A stretch of DNA of 5,402 bases from an uncultured Desulfomonile sp. (GCA_903853735.1 CAINUH010000363.1:1-5402), one strand, 5' to 3'. Positions 1 through 5,402 are shown, numbered from the stretch's first letter. The notes: generated by a model from the letters alone, not told the origin. Numbers and translations are program-made.

Positions 1-888
1 AGAAGTCGTTGGAGATAACCACGAAGATAGGGGATGTAAAGCAAGAGGGCATCACCCTGAACAACATCGGGGAGGTCTATAGATCCTGGGGTCAGTATGC
101 CAAGGCGTTGGAGTATTACGAGAAGGACCTGGCAATCACCAGGAAGCTTGGAGATGTGAATGGTGAGGGAACCACCCTGAACAACATCGGCTTGGTTTAC
201 GAGTCCTGGGGCCAGTATGCCAAGGCGCTGGAGTATTATGAGAAGGCCTTAGCGATTCACAAGAAGGTCGGGAATGCAAAGGAGGAGGGCAAAGTTGGCG
301 GGCTCAGCTTCGCTAGACTACCCTTGACTGGGGACCTGGCGAACGATTTGAACGCATCGTTCAAAGGTTCCTGCACTGTGTTTACCGGTCTCAAGGCAAG
401 CAAGGAGACCTTCCTGAAGGATGTTGCCCCACGGTTGGACGACTACAGTAAGGTCGTCTTCGCGACCCACGGGTATTTTGGCAAGGGTCTGCCGGGTATC
501 AATGAGCCTGTGCTTGTGTTCACCCTGGTCCCGCCTGGAACGGACGGTTACCTCCGCATGTCAGAGGTCATGGGCTTGAAGATGAATGCGGACATGGTTG
601 CCTTGACTGCTTGCCAGACAGGTTTAGGCAAGGAGTTGTCCGGAGAGGGAGTGATGAGCATGGGTCGGGCATTTCATTCAGTATGCGGGAGCGAAGGCTG
701 TTCTCATGAGTCTCTGGGAGGTGCAGGTTGATTCGGCCCTGCGCCTGGTGGAGACGTTTTTTCAGAACCTCAAGGCCGGGCGGAGCAAGTTGGATGCCCT
801 GACTGCAGCTAGGGACCAGGTGAAGAAGGAAGGCTATTTACATCCCTTCTTCTGAGCACCGTTTATTCTGGTGGGGGAGGTGAACTAA
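1..888 (+). pseudogene. TPR-CHAT domain protein, 5'-truncated by window and frame-broken
   Basis: The reading frame is open from the window edge, so the N-terminus lies outside. It shows two 40-residue TPR units (G-D-V...LNNIG.VY.SWGQYAKALEYYEK), the first residues of a third, then a CHAT (caspase-like) protease domain. The catalytic pair is visible: His in VVFATHGYF (codon 468-470) and Cys in LTACQTG (codon 612-614). After MGRAF the frame shifts near 672-681 and stops at 729-731. The next frame resumes exact CHAT sequence (QYAGAKAVLMSLWEV) and runs to TGA 853-855, where the family has Trp in HPFFWAPFILVGE. Past that codon the same frame reads APFILVGEVN and stops at 886-888. The N-terminal half of CHAT is also missing: TPR 3 joins LSFARLPLTGDL after about 11 residues. 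CHAT proteins are known as peptidases, some of them defence effectors. This copy is inferred to be non-functional. Confidence 0.88.
30..293 (+). repeat. 120-bp tandem repeat encoding 40-residue TPR units
   Basis: Unit 1 spans 30-149, unit 2 spans 150-269, and a third begins at 270 (GNAKEEG) but breaks off after about 8-10 codons. The units are similar at DNA level, including one shared 18-base run at 53-70 and 173-190. The period of 40 residues is that of kinesin-light-chain/cyanobacterial-type TPRs, not the 34-residue classical type. The array probably continues upstream of the window. Confidence 0.85.
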
Positions 889-910
889 TAATCTCAAAGT
901 AAGGGCTACG

Positions 911-1009
911 TTGAAGGAGGATCTAACCACGAAGCAATTGAGGACCTTCATTGTTGCAGTAGTGACCTTGTTGGTACTTGGGCTCCCCTGGTGGGTCCAA
1001 TCAATCTGA
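911..1009 (+). pseudogene. Remnant of an exported protein: signal peptide only, start codon ACG
   Basis: A strong ribosome binding site (AAGGAGG, 914-920) stands 8 bases before ACG at 929-931, exactly where ATG is expected. From there the frame reads T-KQLRTFIVAVVTLLVLGLPWWVQS-I and stops at TGA 1007-1009. The Lys/Arg start, hydrophobic core and WWVQS end are a classical signal peptide with no mature protein behind it. An in-frame TTG at 911 could start translation but lacks as good a binding site. The remnant lies 40 bases after the TPR-CHAT pseudogene on the same strand, so both were probably one operon. I infer ATG to ACG mutation plus loss of the downstream part. The original product is not recognisable. 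Confidence 0.45.
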
Positions 1010-1010
1010 T

Positions 1011-1029
1011 AAAAAGGGAACACTGTCCC
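1011..1029 (-). terminator. Weak intrinsic terminator-like hairpin after the 94-residue gene
   Basis: Read on the minus strand, GGGA and TCCC (1016-1019 and 1026-1029) form a four-pair stem with a six-base loop, followed by TTTTT (1011-1015). It lies about 90 bases past the stop of the minus-strand gene at 1119. The stem is short, so this is only a candidate. Confidence 0.25.
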
Positions 1030-1118
1030 AAATAATCAAACAGGATCAGTCAATGTAGTGTGAAAAACAAGACCAGCACAGGTCCAGCACCTACTGAAAC
1101 AGCAGCAGAACAGACCAA

Positions 1119-1403
1119 CTACTTCCCGTCTTTAGCAAATGGGCAATTCTTAGGAACTCTTACACGTGACTTCCTGGAGACCGGTTGCGGAGCCATTTCA
1201 GCCACTTCACGGTTATCGTACATTCGACTACTTTCCCGGCTCTGGGCAAGCCTGTCAATCTTATAGTCTTCCGACTGGGGTATCGTCACTACGGTCTCAT
1301 TTTCCGAGAGACCGAGATTCCAGTACATTTCAGCCTTCGACGTTGTCCTGAGCGTGAATAAAACAACCGAAATTACGAGCCCCCCGTAAAATAAACGCAT
1401 CAT
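1119..1403 (-). CDS. Hypothetical small exported protein (94 residues)
   Basis: I do not recognise this protein. Residues 1-24 (MMRLFYGGLVISVVLFTLRT-TSKA) form a signal peptide ending in an S-K-A signal-peptidase site before EMYW. The remaining roughly 70 residues are hydrophilic and rich in Ser, Arg, Glu and Pro, with a basic C-terminus and a single Cys, and look largely disordered. The start at 1403 is supported by GAAAGGA at 1411-1417, seven bases upstream; a second ATG follows directly at 1400. A sigma-70 type promoter lies at 1478-1507. The signal peptide, binding site and promoter together favour this strand over the opposite-strand frame at 1060-1266, which has none of these. The function is unknown, and the protein could be an envelope or periplasmic factor. 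Confidence 0.55.
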   Translation of the reverse strand: MMRLFYGGLVISVVLFTLRTTSKAEMYWNLGLSENETVVTIPQSEDYKIDRLAQSRESSRMYDNREVAEMAPQPVSRKSRVRVPKNCPFAKDGK

Positions 1404-1477
1404 AGTCGTTTCCTTTCAAAAGCGTTTTTCCAATCCATGCGTTCTCTTCACATCGGAACAATCTCCAGTATTAAACT

Positions 1478-1507
1478 ATTTTATCATAAATGATTATAAC
1501 TAGTCAA
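1478..1507 (-). promoter_or_regulatory. Sigma-70-type promoter for the 94-residue exported protein
   Basis: On the minus strand TTGACT (1502-1507) is followed after 18 bases by TAAAAT (1478-1483); each hexamer matches the consensus at five of six positions. Transcription would start near 1470, leaving a leader of about 65 bases. The spacer contains the palindrome ATCAT-AA-ATGAT (1483-1494), which may be a regulator site or chance in AT-rich DNA. Confidence 0.5.
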
Positions 1508-1793
1508 CTTATAAGCAGACATCCGCACGATTGGAACAAAAGGAGTCGAAATACTTTATGTTATTATGCTTTGATATCAAGATGTTGGCGTGGCATTTGT
1601 GCCCAGATGATAGATCGTCAAGGCTGGCTAGTGATGCGTTCCGCAAGTTAGTTGGGTTATTCAGCTTATGATGCCGCGTCGATCTACCAAGTTAGCAGGA
1701 GCCTTGGGCATGTGCCATTGGTGTTACCCGTCAGTTCTTAAAGATTTTTGCAAGCGGCTCCACAGTCACAGAATTTGATTGTTCGATGGGCCA
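1508..1793. other. Unassigned intergenic stretch
   Basis: This lies upstream of the small minus-strand gene and downstream of the protease gene. I see no RNA gene, clear terminator or long frame in it. It has a 37-codon frame (ATG 1558 to TGA 1669-1671, +) with AGGAG placed about 12 bases upstream, which is too far to be convincing, and a 10-base palindrome TTGATATCAA at 1571-1580. Stops are frequent in all frames, so it may be decayed DNA continuous with the pseudogene patch. Confidence 0.5.
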
Positions 1794-3107
1794 TTACTTG
1801 GAATTCGAAGCGGTATCTTGCGTTGGCCTCGGGTGATCCTGTTTATATTGCTTGGCGGTTACGTTGGACTTTAGCCATTCAAGAGCCTTCTTGGCCACCA
1901 GATCAGTCTCCAGGTCGATCTTGGTGTCCCGAAGAGGCTTGGTTTTCTTTTGCTTTTTCTTGTCTGACGACTTTGGCTCATCTTCCGCCTCGTCTTCTTG
2001 CTGCTTTTGTACTTCCTCCTTGAGATCCACGTCCGGCTCGATACCTTTTTTCTGAATATGCCTTCCCTTGGGAGTGTAATAGTAAGCAGTAGTCAGTCTT
2101 AGCCCTCCTCCGTTTTCAAGGGGGATGATAGTTTGCACCGACGCCTTTCCAAAGGACTTGGAACCAAGAATAAGAGCCCTATCGTAATCCTGCAATGCTC
2201 CCGCAACAATCTCGGACGCGCTGGCGCTTCCTTCATTGATGAGGACGGCTACACTGAATTTATACTTCTTGCCCATCGTTGTAGCCCTGCGTTCCATTTG
2301 TTGATCCTTGGCCCTGCCGTCGGTATAGACAATCATGCCGTTGTCAATAAAGAGATTGGTGACCTGTACTGCCTGATCCAGCAATCCGCCGGGATTACTG
2401 CGCAGGTCCAGAATAATCCCTTTGATGTTCTCTTCACCACCAAGATCCTGGATAGCCGCGGAAAGGTCTGTATCCGTGTTCTCCTGAAAGTTCACGACCC
2501 TAATGTATGGGTAACCCGGCTCAAGTAATTCTTTTTTGACCGCATGCACGCGGATAACGTCACGTGTGATTGTAAAGTCCTTAAACTTGCTCCAACCTTC
2601 GCGCATTATGGTTACTGTGACCTTGCTGCCCTTGGGGCCTCTCATTTGTTTAACGGCACTCAGCAGGGTGATGTTTTTTGTGGATTCGCCGTTTATCTTT
2701 ATGATCTTATCGCCCGGTTTGAGGCCTTCCTTAAATGCCGGGGTGTCTTCGATGGGCGACACTATGGTGAGAATCCCGTTCTCCAGAGTAATCTCGATCC
2801 CCAGACCGCCGAACTCCCCTTTTGTCTCTACCTGAAGCTCTTTGAACTGGTCCTCAGTCAGATATGAAGAGTGGGGGTCCAGCGACTGAAGCATCCCGTT
2901 GATGGCTCCCTGAATCAATTCTTTGTCGGCAACTTCCTTCACATAGTTCTTTTGAACTATGCTCATCACACGTCGAAAAAGTCCCAGTTCCTTGTAATCG
3001 GGGGACTTCCCGGTGGGCTCTCCTCCAACGCTCGAGCCAAGCATCAGAATAAATGTTAAAGTTACCAATATGAAAAAACTAGATCTTATGGGTTTAATCA
3101 TCGACAT
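1794..3107 (-). CDS. ctpA: S41 family C-terminal processing peptidase (CtpA/Prc type)
   Basis: This is a periplasmic serine protease that trims or degrades exported proteins from their C-termini; in Gram-negative relatives it controls lipoproteins and murein hydrolases. Residues 1-29 are a signal peptide or N-terminal anchor, about 37-90 the N-terminal helical segment (LDPHSSYL), about 92-170 the PDZ domain (GEFGGLGIEI, LKPGDKIIKING), and about 178-362 the S41 core. Catalytic Ser296 lies in NEGSASASEI, Lys321 in SFGKASVQ and Gln325 in the same motif, with the usual 25-residue Ser-Lys spacing. LDLRSNPGG (233-241) and KKGIEPDV (353-360) are family hallmarks. The length of 437 fits CtpA rather than the longer enteric Prc. 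Residues 364-391 are a charged Glu/Lys-rich stretch before a short C-terminal helix. The ATG at 3107 has GAGG seven bases upstream (3115-3118). It is divergent from the gene at 3229. The substrate is unknown. Confidence 0.95.
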   Translation of the reverse strand: MSMIKPIRSSFFILVTLTFILMLGSSVGGEPTGKSPDYKELGLFRRVMSIVQKNYVKEVADKELIQGAINGMLQSLDPHSSYLTEDQFKELQVETKGEFGGLGIEITLENGILTIVSPIEDTPAFKEGLKPGDKIIKINGESTKNITLLSAVKQMRGPKGSKVTVTIMREGWSKFKDFTITRDVIRVHAVKKELLEPGYPYIRVVNFQENTDTDLSAAIQDLGGEENIKGIILDLRSNPGGLLDQAVQVTNLFIDNGMIVYTDGRAKDQQMERRATTMGKKYKFSVAVLINEGSASASEIVAGALQDYDRALILGSKSFGKASVQTIIPLENGGGLRLTTAYYYTPKGRHIQKKGIEPDVDLKEEVQKQQEDEAEDEPKSSDKKKQKKTKPLRDTKIDLETDLVAKKALEWLKSNVTAKQYKQDHPRPTQDTASNSK

Positions 3108-3228
3108 AGGAGATCCTCACCTGGAATTTTCGCGCAAGTCTCAAAAAAAGGCCTCAATCTTCAAGGCTACGAATGCTATCATACGCTTTCCGGCGTAACA
3201 AGGGAAGATACAACAGGAAGGCACAAAA
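3108..3228. promoter_or_regulatory. Divergent promoter region between the protease and PH-domain genes
   Basis: The two start codons are separated by 121 bases. Overlapping -10-like boxes lie near 3177-3183: TATCAT on plus and TATGAT on minus, each five of six to consensus. The -35 matches are poor on both strands (a TTGTTA at minus 3194-3199 suits a neighbouring TAGCAT -10). Close overlap would make the two genes compete for polymerase. Exact promoters are uncertain. Confidence 0.35.
3143..3167 (-). terminator. Terminator-like hairpin in the protease leader (possible attenuator)
   Basis: On the minus strand GCCTT / GAGGC (3151-3167) form a five-pair stem, one pair being T-G, with a seven-base loop. 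One base later comes a run of seven T (3143-3149). It sits between the putative promoter and the protease start at 3107, 35 bases before the start codon. The stem is short, so termination would be partial at best. Confidence 0.3.
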
Positions 3229-3738
3229 ATGGAGCAGCACCGGTATCGCGTCGATCCTCGAATGATCCCGCCTGTGATACTGTCCATGGGTTGTGGAACG
3301 CTCTTGATATTCCTGGAGGAAACTTCACAGCGGGTACTTCTCTTCCTACTCCTCTCTCCTTTTTTTTACCTGGGAGCCGAAATCTTGGCAAGAAAAATCG
3401 TTTTCGACTCCAAGGGCGTAACCATATCAAAACTTCTCAGATCGGTGAGGATTGACTGGGCTGATCTGGGCTCAATGGACGCCATACGATCCGGCAACAA
3501 ATTGTTTGTCATTCTTCAAGGTGGAGAGGATCGTCCCTTAATCATAACAAACACCATCGCACCGTTCGATGACCTAGTGGAGAACCTGCTAGAGTTTGTG
3601 CCATCCGATAAAATTGGCTCATCGGCCAAAGAGATATTGTCAAATCCCCCATCAAAGCCTGGTCCGTTCATCCAGGCATGGATAACTTGTGTGGTTCTTA
3701 CCGGTCTTGTGTTGGCGAAAATACTAGGATACGGATAG
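3229..3738 (+). CDS. Membrane protein with bacterial PH-like domain
   Basis: The 169-residue protein has two hydrophobic helices at about 12-29 and 35-53, a soluble segment at 55-123, and a third helix at 147-165. The soluble part (KIVFDSKGVTISKLLRSVRIDWADLGSMD...NKLFVILQ) has the order of short strands followed by a closing amphipathic helix (APFDDLVENLLEFV) seen in bacterial PH-domain (DUF304-like) membrane proteins. These are known in general terms as small inner-membrane proteins with a lipid- or protein-binding module; no enzyme activity is indicated. The ATG at 3229 is supported by AGGAAGG (3215-3221) seven bases upstream. The gene diverges from the S41 protease, and the next gene on the same strand is 195 bases away with its own regulatory region, so it is probably monocistronic. 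The domain call is from pattern only. Confidence 0.8.
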   Translation: MEQHRYRVDPRMIPPVILSMGCGTLLIFLEETSQRVLLFLLLSPFFYLGAEILARKIVFDSKGVTISKLLRSVRIDWADLGSMDAIRSGNKLFVILQGGEDRPLIITNTIAPFDDLVENLLEFVPSDKIGSSAKEILSNPPSKPGPFIQAWITCVVLTGLVLAKILGYG

Positions 3739-3751
3739 TCGATTGTTGTCA

Positions 3752-3811
3752 AGTTTCGACGTCGCATTCTGTAGTCGCATTCATGATGCAACGGCAGCAT
3801 TAGTCGAAACT
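3752..3811. repeat. 60-bp nested inverted-repeat element
   Basis: Perfect 9-base arms AGTTTCGAC (3752-3760) and GTCGAAACT (3803-3811) enclose 42 bases. Inside are two direct copies of GTCGCATTC (3761-3769 and 3774-3782), and the second runs into an inner hairpin GCATT-CAT-GATGC (3777-3789). There is no T-run, so it is not a standard terminator. It starts 14 bases after the stop of the PH-domain gene. It could be a REP-like dispersed element, a 3'-end stabilising structure, or a small structured RNA. Confidence 0.5.
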
Positions 3812-3867
3812 GGACCGACGCCATCAGGTCAGCCGGAAATCTTCGACAGGACCAAGCCATTTCAGAA

Positions 3868-3908
3868 TGTCAAAATAACTTGACAGACAAGACTGTCAAG
3901 AATAATTT
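3868..3908 (+). promoter_or_regulatory. Promoter with three-part TGTCAA operator-like array
   Basis: A perfect consensus -35 TTGACA (3880-3885) is followed after 17 bases by a weak -10 TAATTT (3903-3908), about 40 bases before the metallo-beta-lactamase-fold start. The -35 box is the middle of three alternating half-sites: TGTCAA (3868-3873), TTGACA (3880-3885), TGTCAA (3894-3899). The right-hand pair extends to perfect 8-base arms CTTGACAG / CTGTCAAG (3879-3900) with a six-base loop. A protein bound here would cover the -35 box and the spacer, which is the geometry of repression. The regulator is not in the window. Confidence 0.5.
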
Positions 3909-3948
3909 GCGCCCCAATTGATGTTATCGACTGATGGGGTTTCGAGGA

Positions 3949-4722
3949 ATGAGGATCACCCCGCTAGCCAGCGGTAGTTCAGGGAATGCGTTCCTTCTCC
4001 AGTGTAATGGTTCATCTGTCCTGATTGACGCGGGTCTTTCCGGGAAACAGATGACCGAGCGGCTGCAAAAAGTGGGGGTCGATCCCGGCTCATTGAGCGG
4101 CATTTTAGTGTCTCACGGCCATTCCGACCACGTCAAAGGCATAGGAGTCCTATCCCGGAGATACAAACTTTCTGTGTTCATGAACTCCGGGACCTGGAAC
4201 GTCATAGAAGGAAACGTCGGCAAACTGCACCAGTTAGAGCTTTTTGAAACCGGCAAAGTCTTTGAGCTGGCAGGTTTCCGTGTCCATCCGTTTTCTGTGC
4301 CTCATGACTGCGCTGCGCCGGTCGGATTTCGCATTTCAAAGGGAACGAGCGGCGTGGGAATAGCCACGGATCTGGGCTCAGTTACTGGTCTCATAATCAC
4401 TCTCTTGCAGGGTCTCCAGGTTGTGGTACTGGAAAGCAATCACGATCCGGTAATGTTGAGAGACGGCCCTTATCCCTGGGAGCTAAAGCAAAGAGTGAAA
4501 GGCCGCCTGGGACACCTGTCCAATGCCGATAGTGCCGGATTACTTCAGCGAATTGTCTCTGATGAGCTGCAATCGGTTATTCTCGCGCACATGTCCAAGA
4601 CCAACAACCGTGTTGATCTTGCACTGGATTGTGCAACCTCTTCGCTCGTAGATTTTATTGACCGCAACGGAACCATACAATGCGCCCTCCAGGATGAAGT
4701 GGGGCCGACAATAGAATGGTGA
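3949..4722 (+). CDS. Metallo-beta-lactamase-fold hydrolase, YycJ/WalJ-like nuclease
   Basis: Starting from MRITPLASGSSGNAFLL this reads as a cytoplasmic MBL-fold protein of the YycJ/WalJ group, whose studied members are metal-dependent 5' exonucleases. The metal-binding motif SHGHSDHVKG supplies H-x-H-x-D-H; further ligands are likely in VPHDCAAPVGF, ATDLGSVT, LESNHDPVML, GHLSN and ILAHMSKTNN, all conserved blocks of the group. The length of 257 residues is normal. An ATG at 3934 in the same frame adds MGFRG, but relatives begin at MRI, so I prefer 3949. Its binding site is weak: GGGG (3936-3939) lies nine bases upstream, and GAGGA is directly adjacent. It is preceded by the operator-like promoter at 3868-3908 and converges with the gene at 5033, so it is probably transcribed alone. 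The substrate is inferred from the family only. Confidence 0.9.
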   Translation: MRITPLASGSSGNAFLLQCNGSSVLIDAGLSGKQMTERLQKVGVDPGSLSGILVSHGHSDHVKGIGVLSRRYKLSVFMNSGTWNVIEGNVGKLHQLELFETGKVFELAGFRVHPFSVPHDCAAPVGFRISKGTSGVGIATDLGSVTGLIITLLQGLQVVVLESNHDPVMLRDGPYPWELKQRVKGRLGHLSNADSAGLLQRIVSDELQSVILAHMSKTNNRVDLALDCATSSLVDFIDRNGTIQCALQDEVGPTIEW

Positions 4723-5032
4723 GTGCCGAGACCGAGAATCGGTGAGCCGACTGAGTTGCCCCAACAGATACGATGGATTTTCCGCTTTGAATTCGGAAAA
4801 AATTCCGACTACTATTCGGATAGGCGAAGGTTTCTCGAGTCGAGACCGGTGTCTGTGTTTTTGGGGACGCGGTTTGTGGATTTGGACCACGGCACATGTT
4901 TTTTTGGTCCCACTAATCAGACAGCAGGACTTGATGAGCAGTTCGTCATAACAAAAACCTGCTTGTTTTAAGGTGGGACAGTGGTAGGCGGGAATCGCCC
5001 CGGCCAATTCTCGGTTGATGCCATGCGTTATC
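4723..5032. other. Convergent intergenic region with small inverted repeats
   Basis: This lies between the stops of two converging genes. It holds three compact perfect inverted repeats: ACCGA-GAA-TCGGT (4731-4743), TCGGAA-AAAA-TTCCGA (4793-4808) and TCTCGA-G-TCGAGA (4833-4845). A looser pair GGACCA / TGGTCC (4884-4889, 4905-4910) has seven T's (4899-4905) ending its loop. None has the stem-plus-T-run of an intrinsic terminator. An 82-codon frame (GTG 4723 to TAA 4969-4971) has no binding site of its own and no recognisable domain; I do not call it a gene. Confidence 0.5.
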
Positions 5033-5402
5033 TTATTGCCTGGGCCTTCGACCACTCCAATTCAAAGATGGCAACGCGGCGGCAAGTCGCGGAGGCAAAT
5101 GGCGCAATGCAAGAAGCATGAGGCCTGCCACAACGCAGAATATTTCGAGCCACAACTGTTCGGGTTGTAGGCGAATGACATAGAATTCGTGAATCTTAAC
5201 CAAAAAATCAAATGGTGGGGCATATTTTGGAGGTACCGCCAGAAACGGCCACAGCAAGACACCCCACTCCAGGAAATCTCCCGCCAGATGGCTGAACCAC
5301 ATTGCCACGGCGGCGAGGAAAAGGTCGGATCTGATTCGTGACCTGAGTGACAGAAACCACGCTAAGGTTGCCACAGCCCCAAAGACTATGAGAGAGTGGC
5401 CC
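5033..5402 (-). CDS. Membrane protein, YdjM/DUF457-like putative metal-dependent hydrolase (C-terminal part)
   Basis: The frame is open through the window end, so the N-terminus is missing and 122 residues are visible. It begins GHSLIVFGAVATLAWF, has a second hydrophobic helix with AAVAMWFSHLAGDFLEWGVLLWPF, a polar stretch (VPPKYAPPFDFLVKIHEFY), and a last helix (LWLEIFCVVAGLMLLAL) before a basic tail. His in GHS, His and Asp in SHLAGD, and the LLWPF block match the layout of YdjM/DUF457-type inner-membrane proteins, which carry His/Asp residues proposed to bind metal. Related zinc-phospholipase-like membrane proteins share this pattern and are an alternative. Several GTG codons near 5374 could start a shorter product, but continuity upstream with a motif-bearing segment argues the gene is simply cut by the window edge. 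Confidence 0.7.
   Translation of the reverse strand, partial: GHSLIVFGAVATLAWFLSLRSRIRSDLFLAAVAMWFSHLAGDFLEWGVLLWPFLAVPPKYAPPFDFLVKIHEFYVIRLQPEQLWLEIFCVVAGLMLLALRHLPPRLAAALPSLNWSGRRPRQ

Noticed and set aside
672..681. Programmed ribosomal frameshift site in the CHAT gene
   Set aside because: There is no slippery heptamer, and the break is explained exactly by a duplicated TTCA. The product would still meet the TGA at 853.
853..855. TGA read as selenocysteine or tryptophan
   Set aside because: The family has Trp here, a frameshift lies upstream, and TGA serves as the normal stop of the gene ending at 4722. A nonsense mutation is simpler.
1..888. TPR-CHAT as part of a type III-E CRISPR (Craspase-like) or other defence system
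   Set aside because: No CRISPR repeats, cas genes or other defence partners are in the window, and the gene is broken. The domain pair alone is common outside CRISPR loci.
1016..1029. GGGACAGTG motif shared (inverted) with 4975-4983, as an insertion-element end
   Set aside because: Only nine bases match, there is no transposase, and no target duplication is seen.
1060..1266. 68-codon plus-strand frame beginning with GTG
   Set aside because: It has no binding site and no recognisable domain, and it overlaps the better supported minus-strand exported protein.
1558..1671. 37-codon frame upstream of the protease terminus
   Set aside because: The AGGAG is about 12 bases from the ATG, the peptide resembles nothing, and the surrounding DNA looks decayed.
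3516..3860. 114-codon minus-strand frame
   Set aside because: It is antisense to the PH-domain gene and continues into the nested hairpin; it has no start signal or domain.
4723..4971. 82-codon frame starting GTG directly after the nuclease-fold stop
   Set aside because: The direct juxtaposition is suggestive of coupling, but there is no binding site, no domain and an odd composition. I cannot support it.
4540..5055. 171-codon minus-strand frame
   Set aside because: It covers the 3' third of the nuclease-fold gene in antisense, runs through hairpin-rich intergenic DNA, is rich in Cys and Arg, and has no domain.

Overview
This 5.4 kb window looks like ordinary bacterial chromosome at the edge of a degraded accessory patch. 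GC content appears moderate. The gene content (TPR-CHAT protein, CtpA-type S41 protease, YycJ/WalJ-type metallo-beta-lactamase-fold nuclease, a YdjM/DUF457-like membrane protein) fits a Gram-negative anaerobe of the Deltaproteobacteria/Desulfobacterota kind. That assignment is inference from protein style, not from a marker gene.

Layout. Bases 1-888 (+) hold the 3' end of a TPR-CHAT gene, which is a pseudogene. A 4-bp tandem duplication (TTCA TTCA) shifts the frame inside the CHAT core, a Trp codon has become TGA nine codons from the natural C-terminus plus stop, and the junction between TPR and CHAT looks internally deleted. It is followed by a second remnant at about 916-1009: a good ribosome binding site and a signal-peptide sequence whose start reads ACG instead of ATG. 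On the opposite strand, 1119-1403 could encode a 94-residue exported protein with its own promoter (about 1478-1507). Bases 1508-1793 contain nothing I can assign.

Bases 1794-3107 (-) encode an intact S41 C-terminal processing protease with a Ser-Lys-Gln catalytic set. Diverging from it at 3229-3738 (+) is a three-helix membrane protein with a bacterial PH-like domain. The 195-base gap after it holds a nested hairpin element (3752-3811) and a three-part TGTCAA operator-like array over a consensus -35 box (3868-3908), just ahead of the metallo-beta-lactamase-fold gene (3934/3949-4722, +). A 310-base convergent gap with several small perfect inverted repeats separates it from the C-terminal part of a membrane protein on the minus strand (5033-5402), cut by the window end.

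How the genes work together: the protease and the PH-domain protein share an intergenic region and both act at the envelope, but nothing shows a joint pathway. The nuclease-fold gene appears to be its own transcription unit under a repressor-type operator. I did not find a convincing new multi-gene system. The most informative signals are the recent, step-by-step decay of the TPR-CHAT locus and the operator-like array at 3868-3900.
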